DNA from: Lytechinus pictus
Taxonomy: Eukaryota; Echinodermata; Echinoidea; Temnopleuroida; Toxopneustidae
Length of the DNA: 64,000 bases
Reading direction: 5' to 3'
NCBI RefSeq assembly: GCF_037042905.1
Contig: NC_087258.1
Location: forward strand, 8,410,501-8,474,500
Shown: positions 1 through 10,528 of the stretch, piece after piece
Numbering within the stretch: the first letter of the stretch is position 1
How the letters are laid out: each line of letters starts with the position of its first letter
Program-made: the position numbers and the translations under genes
Notes under the pieces: generated by a model
The model's input: the letters and a program-made list of their open reading frames with translations, nothing else
The model's database searches: none
Told to the model about the DNA's origin: nothing

Positions 1-540
1 GTCCAGTCTGGGCTCACGTTTGCATTAGTGAATTGGTGACATATGTCTGCTCTTCATGAATTCCTAAAAACAATCCCCAAAATGTCAACTATTCTGGTCT
101 AAATATCCAAAGTTTTCAGCTTGCGCTCGCATGATTTGGTTAGTGATATACGTATGATCTTAGTGAATTCCTATAAAAACAAGCCTTAGAATGCCCCTCT
201 TCAGGTGTGAATTTCAAAAAAATTCAGCTCACACTTCGCGCTCGCAATATTTGATTAGTGAGATACATATCATATCCGTGATTACAATGACTACAAAAAA
301 GTGCTTCATGTGTTAAGGTGTAATTCTAACAAAACCAGCAAGCGCTTAATTGGCGCTCTCTTTAGATGACTATGGTGAGATATGTATGCTCTTCATGAAT
401 AATACCTAAAAAATGGTTCTTAAAATGTAATCTTTGGGCTCAATATATACAAAAATTTCAGCTTGCGCTTCGCGCTCGCATTGCTTATTTAGTGAGACAG
501 GTACGAATCATGATTACAAAAATTTGCTTACAATGTCCTT
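1..540. repeat. Tandem-like units with CGCGCTCGCA core
   Basis: About four degenerate units of roughly 110 bp. Each reads TTCAGCT(T/C)GCGCTTCGCGCTCGCA, then a 'TTAGTGAGATAC' stretch, then 'GATTACAAAAA..TGCTTA.AATGTC'. The same unit recurs at 1535-1640, 13640-13910 (inverted), 34240-34336, 35430-35590 and 45080-46096. It belongs to a dispersed composite repeat and is non-coding. Confidence 0.75.
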
Positions 541-1530
541 TTATTTTTTTTTCATTCATTTATTGATTCCACTTTTAAAACAAATAACATAATATACATA
601 ACAAATGTATTCGTAAACATAGTGTATCAAAGATCAAATTAAATATCTAACATAAGTATTTAAATATAAGGTACATGTACACTGAAAAATGTAAAAAAAA
701 AGTGAGGAGCCTAAATAAAAAGCAGAGCTTGTAGAAAATTAGGCTCCCATTGGGAGAAAATATAAGTTGTTACTTTGGGCGAACAAATGTGGAAACGGAA
801 TACATATTTATTACATTGAATGTTTTACACAAAATATATCGAAAGGCATCAAGTAACCAGAAAATGATGAAGTAGAAAAAGAATAACAATAGTAAGATAA
901 AATGAAATTGGAAAACGACCAAAAGATGGAGGGGGGAGTCAAGGGATAAATAATAGAGTATAAGAAAAAAAGAATAGAAAAACATAATTATAATTATCAT
1001 TATGAATATTATTATTATTATTATTTGCAGTCATCAGTACGATCCAGCATTGTACCTCTCTAAGAGGTATAACTTAAGCTTGCGTTTGAAACAATTGAGA
1101 GAGGGGCTATCAACCAGTTCGTTATCTAGGCTGTTCCAGAATTTGGGTCCTGTTGTAGTAAAAGTGCTATTTGCAAAAACGGTTCGGGTTTGTGGGAGGT
1201 GGTAATGATTAGCTTGTCTAGTTGAATGGGAATGTAAAATGAAATTGCGTTGAAATAATGGCACAAAGGCATCTGGTAAATTGTCATTCGAACATAAATA
1301 TACCAAGGTTGTACAAATATAAATCAGATAGTTTCAAGATTTTAGCAATTATAAAAAAGGTTGTTTGTATGAGCACGAAATCCAGCGTCATTGATTATTC
1401 TTATAACACGCTTTTGGACAATGTTAATTTTATCCAAGAGGGTTTTGGAGCTATTGCCCCATGTTAGAATACAGTGATTGATGTAGGGCAAGATTAGAGC
1501 AGAATAAAGTATACGCAACACATTTTACGT
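541..1530 (-). mobile_element. Truncated LINE 3' end, minus strand
   Basis: Read on the minus strand, a decayed reverse-transcriptase C-terminus (about 1034-1520) is followed by an AT-rich 3' untranslated region. That region ends near 541-560 in an A-rich tail with AATGAATGA-type repeats. This is the usual 5'-truncated form of an APE-type (CR1/L2/Jockey-like) non-LTR retrotransposon. The upstream RT core is missing. Confidence 0.7.
1034..1520 (-). pseudogene. LINE reverse transcriptase C-terminal relic
   Basis: The open part (1034-1306, 90 codons to a TGA) contains TGPKFWNSLDNEL and FKRKLKLYLLERY. This matches the 'GP.LWN.LP..I....S...FK..LK..L' tail that follows the RT thumb in CR1/L2/Jockey-type LINEs. 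Upstream of 1306 the homology continues in other frames up to about 1520, including ILPYINHCILTWGN and NIVQKRVIRII. At least one frameshift therefore breaks the gene. The catalytic YADD box is not present, so this is a dead fragment. Family placement rests on recalled motif patterns, not a search. Confidence 0.7.
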
Positions 1531-1534
1531 CTGA

Positions 1535-1745
1535 ATATGAACAAAATTCAGTTTGCGCTTTGCGCTCGCATTATTTGATCAGTGAGATACATATCCATTT
1601 AATGGCACAATCCTTAAAATGTCTCTATTAGGTTAGTATACCTGGCAAATTTCGCGCCCTTTAAGTGATTCAACATTTTTTATGGTGCCCCCCCCCCCCC
1701 CCCAATGCCGTGACCCACGGTACGCCACTGCAACTAGTGGTCTGT
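1535..1745. repeat. CGCGCTCGCA unit ending in poly(C)
   Basis: One more copy of the 1-540 unit (TTTGCGCTTTGCGCTCGCA at about 1551). It ends in a run of about 19 C at 1685-1703 followed by 'CCGTGACCCACGGTACGCCACTG'-type sequence. The same poly(C) plus 'ggatccgcccct'-like termination is seen at 24560-24608, 45540-45585 and 45990-46040. Confidence 0.6.
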
Positions 1746-2767
1746 CAAAACTTTTTTTTTCAATAAAATCTTTGTTTTCAATGCCGAAACCAGATCATGC
1801 ACATGTTGTTCTTCTATAGAGAGAAACTTATAGGGCCTTCTGGCCCACGAGTAAGAAGTCCCAAAGATTCTCAAAACAGTTTCGTAAGATAATGAAGTTT
1901 GGGGGGCAAATCAAAAGTAATTGTAATAATAATAATAATCCGTCTTTATATAGTTACATCGGAACGACGTGTCTAAGCGCTTTACAGATATATTATTACC
2001 CCGGTCATCGGATTCAATCAGTCATTCCGTAACGAAATTGTAACGAACAAAATTTTCTTAATTGAAAAGGGCGTCAAAATGATCTTCTTGGAAGGAGTGG
2101 CAAATTATTGCTGAAGTCACATGCCTCCTATGGTGCCCTCCGAAAACAGCGGTTTTATGAATTTCAATACGAACGACCTGCATTACAACTTACCCTGTCG
2201 GTCTGCGATCTCTTATTTCATATGACTTTTTCATTCCATAGGATTTCCGTACCCGCTTTGAACACTTTTATTCAGGCTACACCTTTTTGGACTTTTGTTT
2301 TTAATTTTAAACAAAACGTAAGGTTTTGCTCATAATGGGGTTCGAACGTGCAAATTTTTTTATTAAACATGTTGAAAGCACAGGGATCATCCCATTGCGA
2401 CATGCTGACGAACTGTCGGAGATGTTGCAAATTATTCTATACATTTATCATGTTCACGATTCATGTTAATTGATATAGGGCCTACTTGAGGACTTTGACG
2501 GAGACAAAATATTGTAGGAAAAGGGTAGGTGTCGCCCAAACCCTACAAAAGCCGTCAATGTTTCTTACAGAATAACGATTATGATCATTTTAATTTGACA
2601 CATTTTCACTAAGATAAACTGTGAATCTAATATTAACAAGGACCAAAGAAAGTGAATGATGTGACTAAATTACTGCTATCGAAACTGACTATCGATACTA
2701 CAGGATCATGTTGAAGGGCTGTTACACCTACACGAATCAGCCAGAGTCTTTTGCCGACATACTGATG
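1746..2767. other. Non-coding, one short dispersed repeat
   Basis: I see no gene here. Around 1925-2010 there is an (AAT)n run followed by 'CCGTCTTTATATAG...TAAGCGCTTTACAGAT', which looks like the 3' tail of a dispersed retroposon. A GTTCGAACCCC-like box on the minus strand near 2338-2350 resembles a pol III B box, but no tRNA fold is convincing. Confidence 0.4.
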
Positions 2768-2988
2768 ACAAGTGGTTTTTGTCTCGCCTGCATAGCAGAG
2801 TGAGACTATAGGCGCCGCTTTTCCGACGGCGGCGGCGGCGGCGTCAACATCAAATCTTAACCTATAAGGTTAAGTTTTTGAAATGACATCATAACTTTGA
2901 ATATTTATGAATCTAGTCCATGAAACTTGAACATAAGGTTAATCAAGTATTAGTAAACATCCTGCCCGAGTTTCAGGTCACATGACCA

Positions 2989-3001
2989 AGGTCAAAGGTC
3001 A
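2989..3001 (+). promoter_or_regulatory. Perfect DR1 nuclear-receptor motif in TE
   Basis: AGGTCAAAGGTCA is an exact direct repeat of AGGTCA with one-base spacing. This is the canonical DR1 site of HNF4/RXR-type receptors, with a CAAGGTCA extended half-site on its 5' side. It lies inside a transposable repeat unit; whether any receptor binds is inference. Confidence 0.5.
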
Positions 3002-3170
3002 TTTAGGGTCAATGAACTTAGACCATGTTGGGAAAATTATTTTCAAAATCTTAACCGAAGGTTAAGTTTTTGAAATGACATCATAACTAAGAAAGTATAT
3101 GGACCTAGTTCATGAAACTTCGGGGCATAAGGTTAATCAAGTATTAGTGAACATCCTGCTCGAGTTTCAG

Positions 3171-3195
3171 GTCACGTGACTAAGGTCAAAGGTCA
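3171..3195 (+). promoter_or_regulatory. E-box palindrome plus DR1 in TE
   Basis: GTCACGTGAC (3171-3180), a symmetric CACGTG E-box of the USF/MITF/TFE type, is followed two bases later by a second perfect AGGTCAAAGGTCA (3183-3195). This is the next tandem unit of the same element. Function is inferred from motif only. Confidence 0.45.
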
Positions 3196-3979
3196 TTTAG
3201 GGTCAATGAACTTTGGTCAAGTTGGGGGTATTTGTTGAATTACTATCATAACTTTGAAAGTTTATGGATCTAGTTCATAAAACTTGGACATAAGAGTAAT
3301 CAAGTATCACTGAACATCCTGTACGAGTTTCAGGTCACATGACCATGGCCAAAGGTCATTAAAGGTCAATGAACTTTGGCCGTGTTGGGGGTATTTGTTG
3401 AATTACCATCCTAACTCTGAAAGTTTATGAATCTAGATCATAAAGCTTGGGATATAAGAGTAATCAAGCATCACTGAACATCCCCTGTGAGTTTCAGGTC
3501 ACAAAACCAAGTCATACATGTAGGTCAGTTAAGGTCAATAAACTTAGGCCATGTTGGGGTAATTGTTGAATTGCCATCATAACTTTGAAAGTTTATGGAT
3601 AGAGTGAATGAAATGTGGACATGGGTGTAGTTGACAGTCTTAAGTCTCCATTCAAATGTCATTTATGGTCAATGAACGTGGTATTATGTCATTATATGAA
3701 TGGTGTTTTTGTGAATGATTATTTTATAGTAGTTTTCAAAGTTAGCACTGCTGCTATATTAAATTGCGTAATGCAGGCGAGACTGCCAGAGGCGTTCCAC
3801 TTGTTTAACTTATTTTATAATTCTTGATAAAATAAATTCTTGATAACGAAGATTCGAATTATTGACAATCAGAAAAGAATTCTTAATGTCAGTATGTTGT
3901 CCCTATATTACGAAATACTTTGTAAAAAAAAGTCAATTCTCTAAATCAAGGTAAAGGATGAGATAATTAAACGGTTTGC

Positions 3980-4384
3980 CATGTTACAACCGATAATGTC
4001 GCATCAACGCATAATGTCGCAGCAACGCATAATGTCGCAGATATTATGCCAAAAGCGTCCGACGCATAATGTCGCAGTCAACGCATAATGTCGTAGTTTT
4101 TCTAACGCATGTCACATGTCGCAACGCATATGTCGCAGCAAAGTGTCAACGCATAATGTCACATGTCGCAACGCATAATGCCGCAGCGGTATTTTCTTCA
4201 GGACGCGAGCTACAGATAAGACATTATGCGTTGCGACATGTGACGTTATGCGTTAGAAAAACTATGACATTATGCGTTGACTGCGACATTATGCGTCGGA
4301 CGCTCTTGGCATAATGTCGCAATCTGCGAAATTGTGCGTTGCTGCGACATTATGCGTTGGTGCGACATTATCGGTTGTAACATG
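3980..4384. repeat. GCGACATTATGCGTTG foldback element
   Basis: The outer inverted ends share CATGTTACAACCG. Between them about 20 copies of GCATAATGTCGCA occur in the left half and of its complement TGCGACATTATGC in the right half. The centre is near 4190-4200, and the whole could form one long imperfect hairpin. No coding potential is seen. It sits 64 bp past the stop codon of the minus-strand GPCR, so it may fall within that gene's 3' UTR. Confidence 0.75.
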
Positions 4385-4447
4385 CCATACGTATATCAAC
4401 ATACGCTGCCTAAATCGTCCGGATGCGTATTCTTTCACTTCACTTGT

Positions 4448-5683
4448 TCAAGCTTGTTGAGCCGCTTTAGAGTTTGCGGGCATGCTTGCAGTTTCCTGAT
4501 CAAATATCGGGGCTCTGTTGGCCGACTGGCAGGTTATCATCTGCTTCACAGCCACACGAAAGTCTTTAAAGCGTGCCGCATAGATAATAGGATTCAAACA
4601 GGAGTTAAAGAATCCCATGGTATTGGTGATGTAGTACCAACTGGTACCTCGAAACGACCGTGGTAACACGCCAAAACTGAATAAAATAAACGCTATTTGA
4701 CTTGGACTCCAACAGATGATGTAGATCGTAATGACAATTGCCATGGTCTTGACGACGCGACGTCTGGCTGTGATGTGGAACGTCGATTCATCATCTTTCC
4801 CAAAGAGAAGCGATTGGTGGTAAAGCTTTCTGGCAATAATGACCTGGGTCACCAACATGGTGGTTGCCGGAAAGACCAGGTGGAGTAGAAACAAGTACAC
4901 ACCCGATATGTAGAAGCCCTCAGGGAAGGGATGGTTCAGGACGCAACGACCGGAAATGTCGTCCACCTTAAAGATGAAAACTACAAATATGGTGCAGAGG
5001 ATTGTGATGACCCAGATGAGAACAATGACTACAGAAACCCTGCGGCGAGTGACGGCACGTTTGAAATATATAGGATAGATAATAGCTATGTATCGTTCGA
5101 TGGAAATGGCCACTAACGTGTAGATCGAACCAACGACGAAGAACCACATCGGGTCGTTAGATAGAACCCTGCAGTAGAACTCGCCAAGGAATGTAGAGGG
5201 AAATGTGGTCGCTTGAGGAACCGGAAGAATCACAACAGACGTCAGGAAGTCAGCTACGGCCAGTGCACTCACCAAGGTATCCGTTGAACGACTCTTCTTT
5301 CTCCGCTGGAAGAGGACCAGTATCACAAGGCCGTTACCGAGGATACCGACAATGGCGGAAACCAGCTGCATTATGGTCCACCATGACCACGTGACAGGGT
5401 ACCAGGACCAACCAATGGACCGATCGCCCATGGTATCGATCAATGCAGATTCTGCCTCCATGTTAGTCATCATCTCTGTTATTAAGGTCAGTGTTCCATC
5501 CGAAAAGGTAGAATCTGAGGTTATAATATGATCATATTGGTAGACGTTGCCATCAGTTGAAGGAAACATTGTTGCACTTTGTGTGGAATCGTTGAATGCT
5601 GTGAAGGTGTTTCTTCCACTGGCCTCAAATGAACTAATTCCGCTCAAAAGGATGAGCCCGGGTATCCACATGATGTGCCTCAT
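4448..5683 (-). CDS. Class A rhodopsin-type GPCR, single exon
   Basis: A 411-residue seven-helix receptor of the plasma membrane, expected to signal through heterotrimeric G proteins; the ligand is unknown. Visible hallmarks are a signal-peptide-like start (residues 1-20) and an unusually long extracellular leader (about 100 aa, with the glycosylation site NDS at 31). TM1 has GNGLVILV (N117) and TM2 has LAVADF (D145). C171 should pair with C247. The DRY box is ERY (196-198), TM4 has W224, TM6 has CWSP (324-327), TM7 has NPIIY (364-368), and helix 8 starts at FKDF. It ends at a TGA. The start is the first ATG after a probable acceptor, so a 5' UTR exon may lie upstream. Single-exon, lineage-specific receptors of this kind are greatly expanded in sea urchins, and this looks like one. 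A peptide-receptor relationship is possible but not established. Confidence 0.93.
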   Translation of the reverse strand: MRHIMWIPGLILLSGISSFEASGRNTFTAFNDSTQSATMFPSTDGNVYQYDHIITSDSTFSDGTLTLITEMMTNMEAESALIDTMGDRSIGWSWYPVTWSWWTIMQLVSAIVGILGNGLVILVLFQRRKKSRSTDTLVSALAVADFLTSVVILPVPQATTFPSTFLGEFYCRVLSNDPMWFFVVGSIYTLVAISIERYIAIIYPIYFKRAVTRRRVSVVIVLIWVITILCTIFVVFIFKVDDISGRCVLNHPFPEGFYISGVYLFLLHLVFPATTMLVTQVIIARKLYHQSLLFGKDDESTFHITARRRVVKTMAIVITIYIICWSPSQIAFILFSFGVLPRSFRGTSWYYITNTMGFFNSCLNPIIYAARFKDFRVAVKQMITCQSANRAPIFDQETASMPANSKAAQQA

Positions 5684-5720
5684 TTTGACGTATCCCCTTC
5701 ACATCGGATGCTAGCCTGCA
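5684..5720 (-). other. Probable 5' UTR with splice acceptor
   Basis: On the minus strand 'TTAATTTGCAG' ends at 5716, 33 bases before the receptor ATG, preceded by a T-rich stretch. This is an acceptable 3' splice site, so the coding exon may be joined to an upstream non-coding exon that I cannot locate. Confidence 0.35.
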
Positions 5721-5915
5721 AATTAATGTTTTAAAAAATGAAAGTGAAACTGAATTCCTGAGTCTCCTGGCATAATGGAATAGTCACCTGAACATTTTTT
5801 ATAACGTTGATTTTGATAATATTTATATAAGGTGTAACACATTTAGATGTCAAAAGTGCCCAACACATGAACATGATATAGGTCATCTTGTGATTAAGTG
5901 ATTTAAATGAATTAA

Positions 5916-6500
5916 AGGGATGGTCCGGGCTGAAAATATTTATATCTTAATACATAGAGTAGAATTCACTGAGCAAAATGCCGAAAATATCATCAAAATC
6001 GGATAACAAACAATAAAGTTATAGAAGTTTAAAGTTTAGCAATATTTTGTGAAAACAGTCGTCATGAATATTCATTAGGTGGCTGATGATGTCACATCTC
6101 CACTTTCCGTTTTCTTATGTTATTAGATAAAATCATACCTTTTTTTTTCATTATTTCATACTTGTGTGAATAATATGTCTCCCTTATAATGAAATAAGTT
6201 GCAGCAATAAATATCTAATGCACTAAATCAGTTGTCAATCCAATTTTTCTAGTTCTTGGAGGAAAAATTTCGAATAAACCTAATTTCATATAATAAAATA
6301 CAAAAGAACAAGTGGGGATGTGACATCATCAGCCCACCTAATGAATATTCATGACGACTGTTTTCACAAAATATTGCTAAACTTTGAATTTCAATAACTT
6401 TGTTATTTGTTATCCGATTTTGATGACATTTTCGGCATTTTGTTCAGCGAATTCTATTCTATTTATTAAGCTATGAATACTTTCAGCCCGGACCATCCCT
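5916..6500. mobile_element. TTAA-flanked MITE (AGGGATGGTCCGGGCTGAAA)
   Basis: Long inverted arms (about 200 bp each) begin AGGGATGGTCCGGGCTGAAA and end in the complement. They are flanked by TTAA at 5912-5915 and 6501-6504. The arms include ATGAATATTCAT and GTGACATCATCAGCC. There is no coding content. The TTAA duplication suggests piggyBac- or Kolobok-type mobilisation. It lies about 230 bp upstream of the GPCR start. Confidence 0.8.
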
Positions 6501-6504
6501 TTAA

Positions 6505-7060
6505 GATACACCGAGCAGGATGTTACTGTATGCATCACCTTTATTCCCGAGCCTTTGGCTAGAAGCCGTTATCTTTATCATTCCTGTTTCGTTGAAATTA
6601 TCTTTTTTTATCCACATATTTTGTTTCTTAATCAGTACAAATATCATCATCAAAAACATTGTCAAATCTGTAAAAACTGAAAACTTGTATAATTCAAACA
6701 ATAAAAACAAAAGAAATAGAAAGTGATGTACGTCATCGACTCTATCATTATTTTGCATGTCACTGAGTTGTGCATAAAACTGTTTTGTGAAAAATAAGCG
6801 AAACTTTAAAATGTCATAACTTTCTTATTTAGCATCTGACTTTGATGAAATTTTCAGCATTATGCTTTATTTTTCTCTATTTATTCAAATCAGTATTTTT
6901 CAGGGGTGGTCTTGACCTTTAATTAAAGGATGTGATGGAGGTGTTACCGTATGCACATTGGAAGCATCTCATGAAAAGATTGACCCTCGGGCAATCACGT
7001 GCAATGGTTTGTAGTAGCTTATAACATCTATCAGTGAAAATCGTTATCACTGATTATGAA
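6505..7060. other. Non-coding, one-armed MITE relic
   Basis: No gene is visible. 6780-6925 resembles the right half of a different MITE: 'CATAACTTTCTTATT', then 'GATGAAATTTTCAGCATTATG', ending 'TCTTGACCTTTAA'. The partner arm was not found. Confidence 0.4.
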
Positions 7061-7435
7061 CCCTACAATAGTTGTTTAAACAGTTTATTAAGCAATTGCT
7101 TACAATCTTTAAAAAAATAATGTTAATAATGAATTCTCAATACGTTAAACAACTACTGTAAAGTTCATATAGTAAATAGCGTTGTATAAAATTTTAAACA
7201 GCATTACTGTGCATCTGTACACAGTAAAAACGCTGTTTAAGATTTTATGCAATGCTGTTTACTATATGAACCTTACAGTATTTGTTTAACCGTTTAAACA
7301 ATCATGTTTAATTTATTGAAAATTAGATATTGAAAATCAAACTTTGTTGCTTAAGATTTAAACACTTGTTTAAACTGTTTAAACAATTACTGTAAGGTTC
7401 ATATAGTAAACAGCGTTGTATATTTTTTTACTGTG
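7060..7435. repeat. Nested inverted repeats (TTCATATAGTAAACAGCG)
   Basis: Three to four copies, in both orientations, of a unit built from 'ACTGTAAGGTTCATATAG' and 'TAAACAGCGTTGTAT', plus GTTTAAAC palindromes. 7150-7280 forms a dyad around 'TGCATCTGTACACAG'. Probably overlapping small MITEs. Confidence 0.6.
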
Positions 7436-7439
7436 TAGG

Positions 7440-7530
7440 CCTATATCTATATATCTATCTATAAGTCTATCAGTCTACTTATCTATACATATATCTATCT
7501 GTCTAGTTATCTATCTGCTTATTCATATAA
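7440..7530. repeat. TATC-rich microsatellite
   Basis: A degenerate (TATC)n / (TCTA)n tract with interspersed TAAG and TCAG. Confidence 0.7.
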
Positions 7531-8689
7531 TTATATGTGATTATCTTCAAAGTCCTGGGTAAAGAGACAATTACACATAAATTATGGCAGTTCACAGTGG
7601 TTTCGGATGCAATCAGAGATCTTTATTACACTCAAAAATTTGTCATTTCGATTTCGATGGGTGACAATGAGGTTCGTGTTGCCGCTTAGCAAGCAAAATT
7701 TAAAAGAAACGGTGATATACTTTAACACACTGAAGAAAATTTTGGCAAAATCTATCATCATCTATCTTCATTGTTCCTGGAAATGGAATAAAATAAATAA
7801 AATAAAGGGCACTTATGGCATCCGACTTACGGGGGCAAACTGCGTGAACCGCTATTTAAAGAGGCGATGTGATCGCCGCTTGATAATATATTCTGGTAAT
7901 GGTAACAACGGAAAACATCATGTTCAATTAATTTAAAAAAAACATGTACAGACAATCATAAATACAATAAAAGAATGATATCTGTCAAACGATTTTCAAG
8001 GTAAATGTATAATTACAGAGTGATGAGAAAATCAGAATCAGAAAAAAATACTTAAAAAATACCCGTCCGTTTATAGTGCGGTCCCCTATTTCCTGCGTTA
8101 GCTACACCAGGAAAGTGAAATGGATATAATTTCAAGCAAGCCTGATTTTCAATTAAACATTGTTGGACAAAATGGTGTGTGATAAACACTTTAGGATTGC
8201 TTCCAATCATATCAAAATTAGATTTCCATACCAGAACTCGAACATAGCATTAGTGCATGTGTCTTGGAGTTCTCTTATTCTCTTCAAAAACTCCCCATCA
8301 CACATCTAAACCAGGGTATTGGTAACAATAATTCAAATTAATATAAATTTGAAAAAAAATCACCTTCATTTATCCTTTTATTTTTGCTTGTCAATATTTT
8401 TCAAACAAAAATTACCACTTTTTTTAATATTTTGCTCCTTTTTTTTCAAAATCAGCATTCTCTCTTAAAAAAATGATTTCCATATCCCAGTGTTTTGCAT
8501 AAAGGGATACATTTGAATTTGAAAATTATACAGTTAATGTCGATGATAAGGAGTAAAGAACAGTTATTAAAACTTTTTTTTTCGAAAATATTAAAAATAT
8601 ATCTTGTCATTGTAACTAGGGGATTATATAGGTTTTCCGGCCATTTTCGTAGATTTGTCATCGGAACATAAGTTTTTTCAGTGCTATTT
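7531..8689. other. AT-rich non-coding stretch
   Basis: I recognise no gene or repeat. Reading frames here are short and low in complexity. Confidence 0.4.
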
Positions 8690-10023
8690 CACGAAATATT
8701 TTAATTAGTAAACTATTTCATTTTGGTATTTGTGGCATTGCCCTTGAATGGTTTAAAGATTATTTAACTGATCGTTTTCATTATACTGTTTATAATAATG
8801 TTGTTTCTCATCATGAAAGGGTCCATTGTGGAGTCCCCCAGGGCTCCACACTGTGCCCGCTCTTATTCTTGATATATATCAATGATTTATGTATTTTTTC
8901 TCAATTTTTTCATTTTGTCCTTTTTGCCGATGATACAAATTTAGTTGCGTCCAATTGTGATTTTAATATACTTATTAAGAATACAAATGAAGAATCAATT
9001 AAGGTCATAAACTGGTTCCATGCTAATGAATTAGTAATCAATTATGAAAAGACAACTGTTATGTATATTAGTGAAGAACATATAAAACGTGATATTTAGG
9101 ATGTTAAAATATTTATGAATCAACTCCTCTTGAATTGTTAAAAAGCAACCAAGTTTCTCGGAATCACTTTAGAGGATACACTTTCCTACAACAGCCACCG
9201 TTCTGTTTTAGCTAACAAGATCTAAAAAAATATTGGTATTCCTTTTAAACTTCGCAATGTTTTGCCACAGAAGGAGTTATTTATGATATATAACTGTCTT
9301 TCCCTATCCTATCTTCAATATTGTAATATTATTTGGGCGAATGCTGGAATAATAAAATTGGAACCCCTTCATAAATTGCAAAAGAAAATATTAAGAATAT
9401 GTACCAACTCCCTTTTAGAGCTCCCTCACGACCTTTGTTTTTTAATCTCAATACCCTTAATATATATGATATTCATAAATTTCAGATAGCATATGTGACG
9501 TTTCGTACTATTCATAACATAATTCCTTTTAATATATCATGTATGTTTTTAATAAACAATTCCGTTCATTGTCACAATACTCACTCAAGTAATAAATTGC
9601 ATTATCCCAAGGTAAAAACACAAATTCTCCTAAATTCATTAAGGCATTATGGCCCACGCATTTGGAATAATCTCCCCGATGGAATTAAGTACTCAACAAC
9701 AATTACGTCATTTAAATCTAAGTTAAAAAGAATGTATATAAATGAATATGAAAAATAATTTGTTTCTTTTCCCCTTGCTGAAATCTCATACATTTACCGC
9801 CCCACCCTCCCTGTGTGTTTGCTGGTGTTTGTTGATGCTGTGTGTGCATTTTTTCATTCAATATTAATGTCATTCAATGTACTGGGAACTACTACTCAAA
9901 AGTTTTATAAACCTTTCTGTAGTTTCCAATTTTCTCTGATAATATTTATCATTCCTGTACATATTGTATATATGTATCATTTTTTATGAGAGAAAATGAA
10001 TAAATTGAACTGAACTGAACTGA
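8690..10023 (+). mobile_element. 5'-truncated LINE, plus strand
   Basis: Carries the distal reverse transcriptase, its C-terminal tail, a 3' UTR from 9759, and a terminal (TGAAC)n tail after GAATAAATTGAAC at about 9998-10022. It is 5' truncated just upstream of the RT palm, as most LINE copies are. The (TGAAC)-type 3' repeat is a property of CR1/L2-like elements. Confidence 0.8.
8696..9758 (+). pseudogene. LINE reverse transcriptase, broken
   Basis: In the first open block (to a TAG at 9097-9099) RT motifs appear in order: GIALEWFKDYLTDR, then GVPQGSTLCPLLFLIYINDL, then the catalytic box FADDTNL. A stop and frameshift near 9100-9225 interrupt the thumb (KATKFLGITLEDTLSYN is still readable). 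The tail then resumes in two further frames: LSLSYLQYCNIIWA at 9262-9489, and HYGPRIWNNLPDGI with TSFKSKLKRMY at 9399-9758. Mutations in at least two places make it inactive. The protein is non-LTR RT of CR1/Jockey type; the endonuclease part is absent. Confidence 0.82.
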
Positions 10024-10524
10024 AATCGATTGACTATGTGGATCAACAATTAAAAAGCAAATGTTTCTGTTCAATTTGATTTCTTTAGCATGTGATTAAC
10101 TATAATTGAAATGCAAAATAACAATACTATTTTTGAATTTAATTACATTCGCATTCAAATTCATTTAATTAAAATGTGTCGTGGGAGGAAGCTATGCATT
10201 CAATTTCACGAATTGAAATTCGCTTTCATAATTTTTAAGAAGTTTTTCACCTTCTATGCAATGTGCTTGTGTTTTTTAATTTCCAAGTTTATTACAGGTG
10301 ATGTGGCTAAACTGGGTAAATATGAAACCATTTTTCCTTTAGCATTATAAATTTCTTTTAACTGGAGAGGGGTGTCCAAATATGGGAAATACGAAGTGAT
10401 CCAAGGAACATGCATTGATTTCGGTATTCAAGTTCATGTATTCATGTGAGCTGAAATGTAATGAACAGTGCTTTTCGATCTGTTTCACCCCCCCCCCCCC
10501 TTTCTCCAGCGTCAAAGTTGGTAC
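10024..10524. other. AT-rich non-coding, poly(C) at its end
   Basis: No gene seen. A C12-type run at 10489-10500 ends the segment just before the next MITE. Confidence 0.4.
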
Positions 10525-10528
10525 TTAA

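Larger units (their letters stand above)
2768..3804. mobile_element. ACAAGTGG/CTCGCCTGC TIR element, copy 1
   Basis: The ends are inverted: ACAAGTGG...GTCTCGCCTGCAT on the left and ATGCAGGCGAGAC...CCACTTGT on the right. After a GCC/GGC-rich left end (2818-2840) come four tandem units of about 165-195 bp. Each holds 'GAACATCCTG..CGAGTTTCAGGTCAC' and 'AAGGTCAAAGGTCA'. The same family occurs at 51788-52081 (short) and 54509-60848 (interrupted). It has no coding capacity and is non-autonomous; the superfamily is unknown. Confidence 0.7.

Noticed and set aside
2330..2420. GTTCGAACCCC (minus strand) resembling a tRNA T arm
   Set aside because: No complete cloverleaf; the upstream part lacks a D arm and box A.
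4277..5394. Plus-strand open frames over the receptor
   Set aside because: Antisense shadows of the GPCR coding sequence and of the GCGACATTATGC repeats.
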